35,478 nt of DNA from Micromonospora sp. HK10. Lineage in GTDB: Bacteria; Actinomycetota; Actinomycetes; Mycobacteriales; Micromonosporaceae. The DNA is taken from NCBI RefSeq assembly GCF_000982955.1, contig NZ_KQ058709.1, forward strand, positions 5,701 through 41,178. Direction: 5' to 3'. Below, piece by piece: positions 1-10,788 of the stretch. The position numbers and the translations under genes are program-made. The notes below the pieces were generated by a model. It was not told the DNA's origin. It did no database searches and saw only the letters and a program-made list of their open reading frames with translations. Positions within the stretch are counted from its first letter, which is position 1. Each line of letters opens with the position of its first letter.

Positions 1-1
1 G

Positions 2-1540
2 GTCACCGCCGTGGTCGCCGGCGCCGTCGCCGCGATCTTCGGCGGCTCCAACCTCCAGGTCTCCGGCCCCACCGGGGCGATGACCGTGGTGCTGGTGCCG
101 GTGGTGCAGCGCTTCGGGGCCGGCGGCGTGCTGATGGTCGGCGCGCTGGCGGGGCTGCTGCTGATCGGCCTCGCCCTGGCCCGCCTCGGCCGGTACGTCC
201 GCTACCTGCCGGCCCCGGTGATCGAGGGCTTCACCGCCGGCATCGCGGTGGTCATCGCCCTGCAACAGGTGCCGGCGGCGCTCGGCGTGACCGGCGCACA
301 CGGGGAGAAGGTCTGGGCGGTGGCCGCCGACGCGGCCGCCCGGTTCGCCGCCCAGCCGCGGCCGGTGCCGGTCGCCCTGGCGCTCGGGGTGGCCGCGCTG
401 ATGCTGCTCGGCGCCCGGTGGCGCCCGGGTGTGCCGTTCTCGCTGCTCGGGGTGGCCGCCGCCACGGTCCTCGCCGAGCTGGCCCCGGTCGACCTGGTCC
501 GGATCGGGCATCTGCCGCAGGCGCTGCCCGCGCCGTCGCTGGCCTTCCTCGACCTCGGTGCGCTCGGCACGCTGCTGCCCAGCGCGCTCGCGGTCGCCGC
601 GCTCGCCGCGCTGGAGAGCCTGCTCTCCGCGACCGTGGCCGACGGGATGACCGTCGGGCAGCGGCACGACCCGGACCGGGAACTTTTCGGCCAGGGCCTG
701 GCCAACCTGGCGGCACCGCTCTTCGGCGGCATCCCGGCCACCGCCGCCATCGCCCGTACCGCCGTGAACGTGCGCGCCGGCGCCTCCTCGAAGCTCGCCG
801 CGCTCACCCACGCCGTCGCGCTCGCCGCGATCGTGCTCGCCGCCGCACCGCTGGTCGGCCGGATCCCGCTGGCCGCCCTGGCCGGGGTGCTGCTCGCCAC
901 CACCGTCCGGATGGTGGAGGCGGCCTCCCTCCGGGCGCTGCTGCGGGCCACCCGGGCCGACGCGCTGGTGCTGGTGCTCACCTTCGCGGTCACGGTGATC
1001 TGGGACCTGGTCACCGCGGTGGCGGTCGGGCTCGCCGTGGCGGTGGTGCTGGCCCTGCGCGCGGTGGCTCGCAGCGCGCGGCTGGAGCAGGTGCCGCTCG
1101 ACCAGGGCGAGCACAGCGTCGAGGAGCACGCCCTGCTCGCCGAGCACATCGTCGCGTACCGGCTGGACGGGCCGCTCTTCTTCGCCGCCGCGCACACCTT
1201 CCTGCTGGAGTTGGCCGAGGTCGCCGACGTGCGGGTGGTGATCCTGCGGATGTCGCGGGTGTCCACCGTCGACGCCACCGGCGCGCAGGTTCTCGGCGAC
1301 GCCATCGACCGGCTGCGCGGCCGGGGCATCACCGTGCTGCTCTCCGGCATCACCCCCGGCCACGACCAGGTGCTCGGCACCCTCGGCGTCGCCGCCGAGC
1401 TGCGCCGCGACGGCCTGGTCTTTCCGGACACCCCGGCCGCCATCCGGTACGCCCGGGACGTCGTCCTCGCCGCGGCACCGGCCCCGGCTCCCGCCGCCCC
1501 GAGCGCCCGCTCCCGCACGCCGAACCGGCCGCACAGCTGA
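2..1540 (+). CDS. SulP-family anion permease with STAS domain (5' end outside window)
   Basis: This is an inner-membrane anion transporter or symporter of the SulP/SLC26 family; the substrate (sulfate, bicarbonate or another anion) cannot be read from sequence. The frame is open from base 2, and the first residues already belong to the conserved SulP core (GGSNLQVSGPTGAMTVVL), so the true start and the first membrane helices lie upstream. About nine hydrophobic segments run to roughly residue 350 of the visible part. A cytoplasmic STAS domain follows, containing the typical stretch VVILRMSRVSTVDATGAQVL, and a short Ala/Pro-rich tail ends the protein. It converges with the minus-strand gene after it; the 69-bp gap holds a small GC hairpin (GCCCC/GGGGC at 1544-1560). 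Family call firm, substrate unknown. Confidence 0.9.
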   Translation, partial: VTAVVAGAVAAIFGGSNLQVSGPTGAMTVVLVPVVQRFGAGGVLMVGALAGLLLIGLALARLGRYVRYLPAPVIEGFTAGIAVVIALQQVPAALGVTGAHGEKVWAVAADAAARFAAQPRPVPVALALGVAALMLLGARWRPGVPFSLLGVAAATVLAELAPVDLVRIGHLPQALPAPSLAFLDLGALGTLLPSALAVAALAALESLLSATVADGMTVGQRHDPDRELFGQGLANLAAPLFGGIPATAAIARTAVNVRAGASSKLAALTHAVALAAIVLAAAPLVGRIPLAALAGVLLATTVRMVEAASLRALLRATRADALVLVLTFAVTVIWDLVTAVAVGLAVAVVLALRAVARSARLEQVPLDQGEHSVEEHALLAEHIVAYRLDGPLFFAAAHTFLLELAEVADVRVVILRMSRVSTVDATGAQVLGDAIDRLRGRGITVLLSGITPGHDQVLGTLGVAAELRRDGLVFPDTPAAIRYARDVVLAAAPAPAPAAPSARSRTPNRPHS

Positions 1541-1609
1541 ACCGCCCCGGCCGGCGGGGCCGGCGGCGTCCGCCCAGTGATGCCGTGGCCCTGCCGTTCG
1601 ACCGAGCGG

Positions 1610-2332
1610 TCAGCCGGGCAGGGCGCCGAGGTTGGCCAGCAGCTCCCACCGCTCGGCCTCGGTGAGCACCGCGTACGCGGGCGCGTCGCGCCGGTCGGTC
1701 TCCGCCTCGATGGCCGCGCGTTCCGGGCCGTCGGGCAGCGCCCGGATCCCGTCGGCGGTCAGCCCGGCGGCCCGCCACGCCGCCCGGTGCGCGTCGGCGC
1801 GGTGGTGGCGCAGCGAGCCGAGCCGGGTGGTCAGCAGCACCGCCGGGGAGGCGCCCTCCGGCTCGTACGGCGGGGACATGGCCCGGAACACCGGCCCGCC
1901 GGTGGCCTGCCCGTGCGCCAGCACCCGGCCGACCAGCTCCGCCAGCCGGGGCACGATGCTCAGGCCGGGCAGCACCCCGGGCAGCCTCGACCACAGCTCC
2001 TCGGCGGCCTCGCCGGTGGCCCGCTGCGCGAAGAGCGCCAGCTCGCGGCCCAGGTCGGTGAGGTGCCACGCGCCGTCGTCAGCGCGGACGAAGATGCCCC
2101 GCGCCAGCTCCGCGTCCATGCTGCCGTCGGTGTAGACCAGGCCGTCGGTGAGCGCCTCGGCGGACATCGGCCGGGCCAGCACGCCGGAGAAGAAGCTGTT
2201 CTCGGCGCCGAGGGCGCAGCCACGCTCGGCGTAGAACGCCTCCATCCGGGCCCGGGCCGCCCAGCGGGCACCCACGTAGACCCGGTCGATGACCGGTCGG
2301 ATCAGTCGCGCGTAACTCACCGTCGTTTCCAC
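1610..2332 (-). CDS. conserved actinobacterial hypothetical, winged-helix-like middle segment
   Basis: This is a 240-residue soluble protein with no signal peptide or membrane segment. Its first half contains a stretch reading TDGSMDAELARGIFVRADDG then WHLTDLGRELA, which resembles the wing and helix pattern of small helix-turn-helix proteins whose catalytic or DNA-binding role is unproven. The second half has a conserved-looking block (RHHRADAHRAAWRAAGLTA) that I associate with an actinobacterial family without known function. It lies 73 bp downstream of ilvD on the same strand and could be co-transcribed with it. That gap carries a 17-bp direct repeat. The start is the ATG at 2330-2332. I do not assign a function. 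Confidence 0.7.
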   Translation of the reverse strand: METTVSYARLIRPVIDRVYVGARWAARARMEAFYAERGCALGAENSFFSGVLARPMSAEALTDGLVYTDGSMDAELARGIFVRADDGAWHLTDLGRELALFAQRATGEAAEELWSRLPGVLPGLSIVPRLAELVGRVLAHGQATGGPVFRAMSPPYEPEGASPAVLLTTRLGSLRHHRADAHRAAWRAAGLTADGIRALPDGPERAAIEAETDRRDAPAYAVLTEAERWELLANLGALPG

Positions 2333-2355
2333 GCCGCCGCACCCTACCGGCGGCG

Positions 2356-2398
2356 GGCGTCGCGCGGGGCCCCGTGGACCCGGCGTCGCGCGGGGCCC
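2356..2398. repeat. 17-bp direct repeat in the ilvD / hypothetical gap
   Basis: The 17-mer GGCGTCGCGCGGGGCCC occurs twice, at 2356-2372 and 2382-2398, giving a 26-bp period. It occupies most of the 73-bp gap between ilvD and the downstream gene. Function unknown; it is the smallest example of the tandem repetition seen in many gaps of this window. Confidence 0.8.
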
Positions 2399-2405
2399 GC
2401 CCGGC

Positions 2406-4253
2406 TCACTCGGGGACGCGGCGGTACGCGCCGTCGCTGGCCGAGGTGGCCATCGACGCGTACGCCCGCAGCGCCGCCGACACCGGCCGCTGCCGGTCCA
2501 CCGGGGTGTACGGGCGGTCCCGCTTCTCCTCGGCCGCCCGGCGCGCCGCCAACTCGTCGGCGGGCACGTTCAGCTCGATCGACCGGCCCGGGATGTCGAT
2601 GACGATCTCGTCGCCGTCGCGCACCAGCGCGATCAGCCCGCCGGAGGCGGCCTCCGGGGAGACGTGCCCGATGGAGAGCCCGGAGGTGCCACCGGAGAAC
2701 CGCCCGTCGGTGAGCAGCGCGCAGGAACGGCCCAGCCCGCGGCCCTTGAGGAACGAGGTCGGGTAGAGCATCTCCTGCATGCCGGGGCCGCCCTTCGGGC
2801 CCTCGTACCGGATCACCACCACGTCCCCCGCGACGATCTCCTTGGCGAGGATCGCGGTCACCGCGTCGTCCTGCGACTCGTAGACCTTGGCCGGGCCGCG
2901 GAACGTCAGGCACTCCTCGGGCACGCCGGCGGTCTTCACCACGCAGCCGGCCGGCGCCAGGTTGCCGTGCAGGATGGCCAGCCCGCCGTCGGCGCTGTAC
3001 GCGTGCTCCCGGTCGCGGATGCAGCCGCCGGCCGCGTCGGTGTCCAGCGACGACCAGCGGTTGTCGGTGGAGAACGGCTCGGTGGTGCGCACCCCGCCCG
3101 GGGCGGCGTGGAACAGCTCGACCGCCTCGCGGGTGGCCGAGCCGCCGCGCACGTCCCAGTCGGCCAGCCAGCGGTCGAGGCTGGGGGAGTGCACCGCGCG
3201 CACGTCGCGGTGCAGCAGCCCGGCGCGGTCCAGCTCGCCGAGGATGGCCGGGATGCCGCCGGCCCGGTGCACGTCCTCCATGTGGTACTGCGGCGAGTTC
3301 GGGGCGACCTTGGCCAGGCAGGGCACCCGGCGGGAGATCGCGTCGATGTCCGCCACCGAGAAGTCCAGCTCCGCCTCGCGGGCGGCGGCCAGCAGGTGCA
3401 GCACCGTGTTGGTCGAGCCGCCCATGGCCACGTCGAGGGCGACCGCGTTCTCGAACGCCGCCCGGCCGGCGATGGCGCGGGGCAGCACCGAGGCGTCGTC
3501 CTTCTCGTACCAGCGCTTGGCGATCTCGACGACGGTGCGGCCGGCCTCGACGAAGAGCGACCGGCGCGCGGCGTGGGTGGCGAGCGTCGACCCGTTGCCG
3601 GGCAGCGCCAGACCGATCGCCTCGGTCAGGCAGTTCATCGAGTTGGCGGTGAACATGCCGGAGCAGGAGCCGCAGGTCGGGCACGCCGAGCGCTCGATCT
3701 CGCCGAGCTGGTCCTCGGTGACCGCCTCGTTCGAGGAGGCGATCATCGCGTCGATCAGGTCGATCTTGGAGTGGACGACGCCCTCGATCGCCACCGTCTT
3801 GCCGGCCTCCATCGGGCCGCCGGAGACGAAGACGGTCGGGATGTTGAGCCGCAGCGCGGCCAGCAGCATGCCCGGGGTGATCTTGTCGCAGTTGGAGATG
3901 CAGACCAGGGCGTCCGCGCAGTGCGCGTTGACCATGTACTCCACCGCGTCGGCGATCAGCTCCCGGCTGGGCAGGGAGTAGAGCATGCCGCCGTGGCCCA
4001 TCGCGATGCCGTCGTCGACCGCGATGGTGTTGAACTCCCGGCCGACCCCGCCGGCCTCCGCGACCGCGTCGGCGACCAGGCCGCCGAGGTCCTTGAGGTG
4101 TACGTGGCCGGGGACGAACTGGGTGAAACTGTTGGCGATGGCGACGATCGGCTTGCCGAAGTCGTCGTCGGTCATCCCGGTGGCCCGCCACAGGGCCCGG
4201 GCGCCGGCCATCGTCCGACCGTGGGTGGAGGTCCTCGACCGCAGCTCAGGCAT
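2406..4253 (-). CDS. ilvD: dihydroxy-acid dehydratase
   Basis: This cytoplasmic Fe-S dehydratase (EC 4.2.1.9) converts 2,3-dihydroxy-isovalerate and 2,3-dihydroxy-3-methylvalerate to the keto acids of valine and isoleucine, the step after IlvC. The protein has 615 residues, the usual length of the E. coli-type enzyme (616). It carries [18 protein letters not shown] at the N-terminus, a cluster-ligand region NCDKITPGM, and a second cysteine-rich segment [17 protein letters not shown]. The ATG at 4251-4253 is chosen because homologues begin at [13 protein letters not shown]; longer upstream frames are non-homologous. No Shine-Dalgarno sequence precedes it. A weak -10-like AAGACT lies seven bases upstream of the ATG, so a leaderless mRNA is possible. 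It is transcribed divergently from the GGDEF-EAL gene. Confidence 0.97.
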   Translation of the reverse strand: MPELRSRTSTHGRTMAGARALWRATGMTDDDFGKPIVAIANSFTQFVPGHVHLKDLGGLVADAVAEAGGVGREFNTIAVDDGIAMGHGGMLYSLPSRELIADAVEYMVNAHCADALVCISNCDKITPGMLLAALRLNIPTVFVSGGPMEAGKTVAIEGVVHSKIDLIDAMIASSNEAVTEDQLGEIERSACPTCGSCSGMFTANSMNCLTEAIGLALPGNGSTLATHAARRSLFVEAGRTVVEIAKRWYEKDDASVLPRAIAGRAAFENAVALDVAMGGSTNTVLHLLAAAREAELDFSVADIDAISRRVPCLAKVAPNSPQYHMEDVHRAGGIPAILGELDRAGLLHRDVRAVHSPSLDRWLADWDVRGGSATREAVELFHAAPGGVRTTEPFSTDNRWSSLDTDAAGGCIRDREHAYSADGGLAILHGNLAPAGCVVKTAGVPEECLTFRGPAKVYESQDDAVTAILAKEIVAGDVVVIRYEGPKGGPGMQEMLYPTSFLKGRGLGRSCALLTDGRFSGGTSGLSIGHVSPEAASGGLIALVRDGDEIVIDIPGRSIELNVPADELAARRAAEEKRDRPYTPVDRQRPVSAALRAYASMATSASDGAYRRVPE

Positions 4254-4317
4254 GGCTACCAGTCTTGCACCGCCCGGGGTGCCGACCCAGCGGCGCGGGG
4301 TCCGTGTCCCAACAGTT

Positions 4318-4344
4318 GCGCACCCGATGCCCCACGGGGTGCGC
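4318..4344. promoter_or_regulatory. 8-bp inverted repeat in the ilvD / GGDEF-EAL divergent region
   Basis: GCGCACCC (4318-4325) and GGGTGCGC (4337-4344) form a perfect inverted repeat with an 11-base spacer, in the 112-bp region between two divergent genes. It could be an operator or part of the 5' leader of the GGDEF-EAL mRNA. No regulator can be named. Confidence 0.35.
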
Positions 4345-4365
4345 CCATCCGGCACAGTTGAGGTC

Positions 4366-6807
4366 GTGCATCCCTCGCCGGGTCTGGTCGCCGTCGCGGC
4401 GCTGAGCGGGCTGGCCGCCGCCGGCGCCGTCGCGCTGCTGGCCGGGTCGGCCCACCGCCGGGTGGGGCCGCACCGGCAGGCCCACCTGCTGCTCGCCGCG
4501 GCCGCCGGGACGGCGCTGCTCAGCCTGCTCGTCGGGGTCACCACCGTCCTGCTCGCCGTGCCGCACTGGGCGCACGAGCAGGGGCACCGCACCCACTGGG
4601 CGACCCTGGTCTCGATCGGCAGCGCGGTCAGCGCACTGGCTCTGGGCGCCGCCCTGCTGCGCCTGCCCGGCGCGGCGGCCACCCGGGCGGCCACCGCCCG
4701 GCTGCTGCTCGACGGCGTGATCATGGGCAGCGCGCTCTGGTTCGTCGGCTGGGTGCTGTTCAGCGCGCCGACCCGGCTGCTCGGCGCGGCCACCCCGATG
4801 GCCTGCCGGCCGATCGTGCTGGCCACGGTGAGCGCGGCGATCACCGCCGGGCTGACCCTGATCATGGTGCTGCGGGCCGCTCCGCCCGGTGGCCGGCTGC
4901 TGCTGCTCGGCACCGGGGTGACCGGGGTGAGCGTCGGCGGCCTGGGCGTCAGCGCCGGGCTCTGCCAGGGCGGGCCGGGCATGGCGCTGACCGGCGCCGC
5001 CGTGCTGGCCGGGGGCCTGCTGGCCGTCGCGCTGGCGGTGCACCGGGTGGACCTGCCGGGGCAGTTCGACGTCGACCTGATCCGCCGCGACGGCGAGTAC
5101 GCCTTCGTGCCGATGTTCGCGATGGCCGCCTCGGCGATGTACCACCTGGCCCAGGGCGGCCGGTTCGACGCCTTCGGCATCGTGGCCGGCAGCGTCGAGG
5201 GTTTCGCCCTGGTCGCCCGGCAGTACCTCGCCCTCAACGACGTCCGCGGCTACGCCGGCCGGCTGGCCGAGCGGGAGGCCCACTTCCGCGAGCTGGCGCA
5301 CACCGACCCGCTCACCGGGCTGGCCAACCGGCGCGGGCTGCTGCGGGCGCTGCACCGCTGCGCCGAGGCGGGCGTGCCCTGCGTGCTGCTCGGGCTGGAC
5401 CTGGACGGCTTCAAGAACGTCAACGACATGCGCGGGCACGACGTCGGCGACGCGGTGCTGGCCGAGGTGGGCCGGCGGCTGCGCGGCAACCTGCGCCCCG
5501 GTGACCTGGCCGCCCGGCTCGGCGGGGACGAGTTCGCGGTGCTCATGCACGGCGTCGACGACCCCGGCCCGGTCGCCGAACGGCTGCTCGGGGTGCTCGG
5601 CCGCCCGTACGAGGAGGGGGACGGGCCGATCTTCCTGTCGGTCAGCATCGGGGTGGCCGGCACCTGCGGGGAGACCGAGGTCGAGCTGCTGCTGCGCAAC
5701 GCCGACCTGGCGCTGCGCTACGCCAAGCAGCGCGGCAAGAACCGGATCGAGCGCTACGACGCCACGTACGACCAGCTGCTGCGCCGGCGCACCCGGCTCG
5801 AGCACGAGCTGCGCGGCGCGATCGAACGCGACGAGCTGCGGCTGGCCTTCCAGCCGGTGGCCTCGCTGCCGTCGGTGCGCCCGGTGGGCGCGGAGGCGCT
5901 GCTCCGCTGGCACCACCCGGAGCTGGGCAATGTCCGCCCGGACGAGTTCATCCCGCTCGCCGAGGAGTGCGGGATGATCTCCAAGCTGGGCGCCTGGGTG
6001 CTGCACCAGGCCTGCTACCAGCTCTCCCGCTGGCTCGCCGACGGGCACGACGTCTGGGTGTCGGTGAACGTCTCCCCGCGCGAGCTGCACGCACCCGAGT
6101 ACGTCGTCCAGGTCGCCGACGCGCTGCGCGCGCACCACGTGCCGCCGCAGCGGTTGGTGCTGGAGGTCACCGAGCACGCCGTGGCCACCGACCTGGACGA
6201 GCTGATCCGGCGGCTCAGCGCGCTGCGGCTGACCGGGGTGCGGATCGCGCTGGACGACTTCGGCGCGGGCTACTCCTCGCTCGGGCAGCTGCGCCGGCTG
6301 CCGATCGACATCCTCAAGATCGACCACGGTCTGGTGGCCGAGCACGAGCCGGTCCGGCCGGTCGGCCGGGACGGCCCGGCGTTCGCCCCGATGGTGGACA
6401 TCGTGATGCGCCTCGGGCACCACTTCGGCCTGGAGGTGATCGCCGAGGGCGTCACCAACCCCACCGAGCTGGCCGCGGTGGTCGCCGCCGGCTGCCGGTT
6501 CGGGCAGGGTGCCCTCTTCGGGTGGGGCGTACCCGCCGAGCACCTGGAGGCGATGCTGGAGGCAGCCACCTCGCCCGGCGCCCGGCCCGCCACGCTGCCG
6601 CCGGCCCCGCCGCCCCCGCCGGTCCGCCCCGGGCCGTCTCCGCTGCTGCCCCGGCTCCGGTCGAATCCCCCCGCGCCGCGTCCCCCGATCGAGGGATCAG
6701 CCCAGGTGGCGACGGGTGGCGAGAGCACGTCGAGAGCCGACACGCCCACCTCCGTGAACCAAAATGTGGGATCAGTTGACTCATCGCGTGAGATGCGTCA
6801 GGCTTAG
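4366..6807 (+). CDS. membrane-bound GGDEF-EAL cyclic-di-GMP protein
   Basis: This 813-residue protein combines a diguanylate cyclase and a c-di-GMP phosphodiesterase domain. Residues 1-290 are mostly hydrophobic, with about seven to eight membrane segments and no recognised sensor family. A short linker (about 291-312) leads to the GGDEF domain with an intact GGDEF at 386-390. An RxxD inhibitory-site motif (RPGD, 377-380) sits five residues before it. The EAL domain begins near 475 with EALLRW at 510-515, NVSPREL, and the DDFGAGYSS motif; all look catalytically complete. The tail is Pro-rich and disordered. The GTG at 4366 is preferred because it directly precedes the first hydrophobic segment; an in-frame ATG at 4327 is the alternative. 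The last codons overlap the ilvB promoter. Confidence 0.92.
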   Translation: MHPSPGLVAVAALSGLAAAGAVALLAGSAHRRVGPHRQAHLLLAAAAGTALLSLLVGVTTVLLAVPHWAHEQGHRTHWATLVSIGSAVSALALGAALLRLPGAAATRAATARLLLDGVIMGSALWFVGWVLFSAPTRLLGAATPMACRPIVLATVSAAITAGLTLIMVLRAAPPGGRLLLLGTGVTGVSVGGLGVSAGLCQGGPGMALTGAAVLAGGLLAVALAVHRVDLPGQFDVDLIRRDGEYAFVPMFAMAASAMYHLAQGGRFDAFGIVAGSVEGFALVARQYLALNDVRGYAGRLAEREAHFRELAHTDPLTGLANRRGLLRALHRCAEAGVPCVLLGLDLDGFKNVNDMRGHDVGDAVLAEVGRRLRGNLRPGDLAARLGGDEFAVLMHGVDDPGPVAERLLGVLGRPYEEGDGPIFLSVSIGVAGTCGETEVELLLRNADLALRYAKQRGKNRIERYDATYDQLLRRRTRLEHELRGAIERDELRLAFQPVASLPSVRPVGAEALLRWHHPELGNVRPDEFIPLAEECGMISKLGAWVLHQACYQLSRWLADGHDVWVSVNVSPRELHAPEYVVQVADALRAHHVPPQRLVLEVTEHAVATDLDELIRRLSALRLTGVRIALDDFGAGYSSLGQLRRLPIDILKIDHGLVAEHEPVRPVGRDGPAFAPMVDIVMRLGHHFGLEVIAEGVTNPTELAAVVAAGCRFGQGALFGWGVPAEHLEAMLEAATSPGARPATLPPAPPPPPVRPGPSPLLPRLRSNPPAPRPPIEGSAQVATGGESTSRADTPTSVNQNVGSVDSSREMRQA
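6776..6804 (+). promoter_or_regulatory. promoter of the ilvB leader, inside the end of the GGDEF-EAL gene
   Basis: A -35 box TTGACT (6776-6781) and a -10 box CAGGCT (6799-6804) are separated by 17 bp. A start seven to eight bases after the -10 falls on or next to the A of the leader-peptide ATG at 6812, so the leader would be translated from a leaderless RNA. The promoter lies within the final codons of the upstream gene (stop at 6805-6807). Confidence 0.6.
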
Positions 6808-6811
6808 CCAC

Positions 6812-6847
6812 ATGTCGTCGATCCGGTCGCTGCGAGTACTTACCTGA
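6812..6847 (+). CDS. ilvB leader peptide (MSSIRSLRVLT)
   Basis: This is an 11-codon reading frame with the TGA at 6845-6847. Four of its codons are Ile, Leu, Val and Leu, that is all three branched-chain amino acids, including GTA and CTT, which are rare in this GC-rich DNA. The stop codon's last base is the first base of a 12-bp hairpin, and an intrinsic terminator follows. Ribosome-stalling leader peptides of this type are established for ilv and leu operons in actinobacteria and enterobacteria. Here the assignment rests on composition and position, not on a database match. Confidence 0.75.
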   Translation: MSSIRSLRVLT

Positions 6848-6906
6848 GCGCACTCTCGCTGACCGAGAGTGCGCTGGCCCCGTGCATCCTGCACGAGGGC
6901 TTTTTT
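6847..6906 (+). promoter_or_regulatory. ilvB transcription attenuator (pause hairpin plus intrinsic terminator)
   Basis: The first hairpin pairs 6847-6858 with 6864-6875: 12 perfect base pairs and a 5-base loop. The second pairs 6877-6886 with 6890-6900, 10 pairs with one bulged A, and is followed directly by six T (6901-6906), a textbook intrinsic terminator. A competing structure is visible: 6869-6874 can pair with 6882-6887 (six pairs including two G-U), which would open the terminator when a ribosome stalled on the leader peptide covers the 5' arm of the first hairpin. This predicts that scarcity of charged Val, Leu or Ile tRNA raises ilvB transcription. Confidence 0.8.
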
Positions 6907-6987
6907 GTTGCCGTCAGACCATCGCCGGGACGCCCGCGTCCCTTCTGAGAAGCGCATCACCCACTCCAGCCGAAGGCCTGAACCGCC

Positions 6988-8910
6988 ATGACGAGACCCA
7001 CGCCAGAGACCCTCGCCCACTCCGTCCGGCGGGCCCGCCCGGCCACCGAGCCGGCCGGCGACCCCGAGCACGCCCCCGCCCCCCGCCCCGGCGCCACGCC
7101 GGCCGCCCCGGCCGTGACGTCCCGGGGCACGGACGCCCGCACCGCGACCGAACGGCAGCCCACGCCGGCCCAGGTCTCCGGCGCCGGCTCGCTGGTCCGC
7201 TCGCTCGAGGCCCTCGGCGTCGACGTCGTCTTCGGCATTCCCGGCGGGGCGATCCTGCCGGCGTACGACCCGCTCTACGACTCCACCGTCCGGCACATCC
7301 TGGTCCGCCACGAGCAGGGCGCCGGGCACGCCGCCACCGGCTACGCCCAGGCCACCGGCAAGGTCGGTGTGTGCATGGCCACCTCCGGGCCGGGCGCGAC
7401 CAACCTGGTCACCCCGATCGCCGACGCGTACATGGACTCGGTGCCGCTGGTGGCGATCACCGGCCAGGTGGCCCGCCCGTCGATCGGCACGGACGCCTTC
7501 CAGGAGGCGGACATCCAGGGCATCACCCTGCCGATCACCAAGCACAACTTCCTGGTGCAGACCGCCGAGGAGATCCCGCAGGTGCTCGCCGAGGCGTTCC
7601 ACCTGGCCGCCACCGGCCGGCCCGGCCCGGTCCTGGTGGACATCCCCAAGGACGTGCTCCAGGCGCCGACCACGTTCTCCTGGCCGCCCACCCTGGACCT
7701 GCCCGGCTACCGGCCGACCCTGCACCCGCACGGCAAGCAGATCCGGGAGGCGGCCCGGCTGATGAGCACGGCCCGCCGCCCGGTGCTCTACGTCGGCGGT
7801 GGCGTGCTCAAGGCCGGCGCCACCGACGGGCTGCGCAAGCTCGCCGAGCTGACCGGCATCCCGGTGGTGACCACCCTGATGGCGCTCGGTGCGTTCCCCG
7901 ACTCGCACCGCCAGCACCTGGGCATGCCCGGCATGCACGGCACCGTCGCCGCCGTCTACGGCCTGCAGAAGGCCGACCTGATCGTGGCGCTGGGCGCCCG
8001 CTTCGACGACCGGGTCACCGGCAGGCTCGACTCGTTCGCGCCGGACGCCGCGGTCGTGCACGCCGACATCGACCCCGCCGAGATCGGCAAGAACCGGCAC
8101 GCCGACGTGCCGATCGTCGGCGACGCCCGGCACGTGATCGACGAGCTGATCGCCGCCGTCACGGCCGAGCGCTCGGCCCGGCCGGCCGCCGACCTCGGCG
8201 ACTGGTGGACCCAGCTCGACGACCTGCGCCAGCGCTACCCGCTCGGCTACGAGGAGCCGGCCGACGGCACCCTCTCCCCGCAGTACGTGATCAAGCGGCT
8301 GGGCGAGATCGCCGGCCCGGACACCGTCTACGTCGCGGGCGTCGGCCAGCACCAGATGTGGGCCAGCCAGTTCATCTCGTACGAGAAGCCGTACACCTGG
8401 TTGAACTCCGGTGGCCTCGGCACCATGGGCTACGCCGTCCCGGCGGCGATGGGCGCCAAGGTCGGCAAGCCGGAGACCACGGTCTGGGCGGTGGACGGCG
8501 ACGGCTGCTTCCAGATGACCAACCAGGAGCTGGCCACCTGCGCCCTGGAGGGCATCCCGATCAAGGTCGCCGTGATCAACAACGGCAACCTGGGGATGGT
8601 CCGGCAGTGGCAGACCCTGTTCTACGGGGAGCGCTACTCCAACACCGAGCTGGGCACCCACAAGCACCGCATCCCGGACTTCGTGAAGCTCGCCGAGGCG
8701 CTCGGCTGCGTCGGGCTGCGCTGCGAGAACGCCGCCGACGTCGACAAGACGATCGAGGCGGCCATGGCGATCAACGACGCGCCCGTGGTCATCGACTTCG
8801 TGGTCGGCAAGGACGCGATGGTCTGGCCGATGGTGGCCGCCGGCACCAGCAACGACGAGATCATGTTCGCCCGGGGCGTCCGCCCCGCGTTCGACGAGGA
8901 CGAGCTCTAG
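6988..8910 (+). CDS. ilvB: acetolactate synthase large (catalytic) subunit
   Basis: This thiamine-diphosphate enzyme (EC 2.2.1.6) condenses pyruvate with pyruvate or 2-ketobutyrate, the first common step to valine, leucine and isoleucine. It has 640 residues. A low-complexity Pro/Ala/Thr-rich N-terminal extension of about 60 residues precedes the catalytic core. Core landmarks are the catalytic Glu109 in [15 protein letters not shown], the FAD-binding middle domain, and the ThDP/Mg motif beginning [14 protein letters not shown] and ending NNGNLGM. The ATG at 6988 follows GAAGG at some distance; a later start is possible because the extension is poorly constrained. It begins 81 bases after the attenuator's T-run and is followed by ilvN and ilvC on the same strand. 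Confidence 0.97.
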   Translation: MTRPTPETLAHSVRRARPATEPAGDPEHAPAPRPGATPAAPAVTSRGTDARTATERQPTPAQVSGAGSLVRSLEALGVDVVFGIPGGAILPAYDPLYDSTVRHILVRHEQGAGHAATGYAQATGKVGVCMATSGPGATNLVTPIADAYMDSVPLVAITGQVARPSIGTDAFQEADIQGITLPITKHNFLVQTAEEIPQVLAEAFHLAATGRPGPVLVDIPKDVLQAPTTFSWPPTLDLPGYRPTLHPHGKQIREAARLMSTARRPVLYVGGGVLKAGATDGLRKLAELTGIPVVTTLMALGAFPDSHRQHLGMPGMHGTVAAVYGLQKADLIVALGARFDDRVTGRLDSFAPDAAVVHADIDPAEIGKNRHADVPIVGDARHVIDELIAAVTAERSARPAADLGDWWTQLDDLRQRYPLGYEEPADGTLSPQYVIKRLGEIAGPDTVYVAGVGQHQMWASQFISYEKPYTWLNSGGLGTMGYAVPAAMGAKVGKPETTVWAVDGDGCFQMTNQELATCALEGIPIKVAVINNGNLGMVRQWQTLFYGERYSNTELGTHKHRIPDFVKLAEALGCVGLRCENAADVDKTIEAAMAINDAPVVIDFVVGKDAMVWPMVAAGTSNDEIMFARGVRPAFDEDEL

Positions 8911-9030
8911 TCATGACCGAATGCACCGAGCGCAGCGAGGGCCGTGAGGGCATGACAAGGAAGGCGCTGGTCATGACCGAATGCACCGAGCGCAGCGAGG
9001 GCCGTGAGGGCATGACAAGGAAGGCACAGC
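8911..9030 (+). repeat. 60-bp tandem duplication at the ilvB-ilvN junction
   Basis: Two 60-bp units (8911-8970 and 8971-9030) are identical over their first 55 bases and differ only in the last five. Each unit carries an AAGGA ribosome-binding sequence near its end, and the second one serves ilvN. The period is a multiple of three, so the unit reads as an open frame in tandem. Identity over the 55 bases, including third codon positions, indicates a recent duplication or gene conversion. Confidence 0.95.
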
Positions 9031-9031
9031 C

Positions 9032-9035
<4 letters not shown>
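8913..9035 (+). CDS. possible 40-residue translated spacer ORF between ilvB and ilvN
   Basis: Starting three bases after the ilvB stop, an ATG opens a 40-codon frame made of two repeats of an 18-residue charged sequence (MTECTERSEGREGMTRKA). Its TGA (9033-9035) overlaps the ilvN ATG in the four-base ATGA arrangement typical of translational coupling. It may be a real small peptide, a coupling device, or a by-product of the duplication. No homologue is recognised. Without the duplication the frame would be only 20 codons and would still end at the same ATGA. Confidence 0.35.
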
Positions 9036-10619
<1,584 letters not shown>

Positions 10620-10642
10620 TCAGCCTTCCCCGCACGGGGGTA

Positions 10643-10692
10643 CCGCGGCCCGCGACCCGACGCTCTCCCCGGCGTCGGACCGCGGGCCGCGG
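10643..10692 (+). terminator. ilvBNC terminator hairpin
   Basis: A two-tier hairpin: 12 perfect pairs (10643-10654 with 10681-10692), a symmetric AC/AC internal loop, then seven pairs (10657-10663 with 10672-10678) and an 8-base loop. There is no T-tract, as is common for terminators in very GC-rich actinomycetes. Confidence 0.65.
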
Positions 10693-10788
10693 CCCGTTCC
10701 CCGCCACCCGCCCCGTCCGAGACGGCCCCGTCCCCACCGACCCGACGTGACGGGCCCCGGTTCGGCGGGCGCGAGCCCGCTGACACCC

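Noticed and set aside
2664..4361. Plus-strand 565-codon frame antisense to ilvD
   Set aside because: It mirrors ilvD codon structure with GC-rich third positions; ilvD is unmistakable, so this is a shadow frame.
6808..6987. T-box riboswitch upstream of ilvB
   Set aside because: There is no T-box sequence or specifier-loop architecture. The short branched-chain-rich reading frame plus terminator explains the region better.
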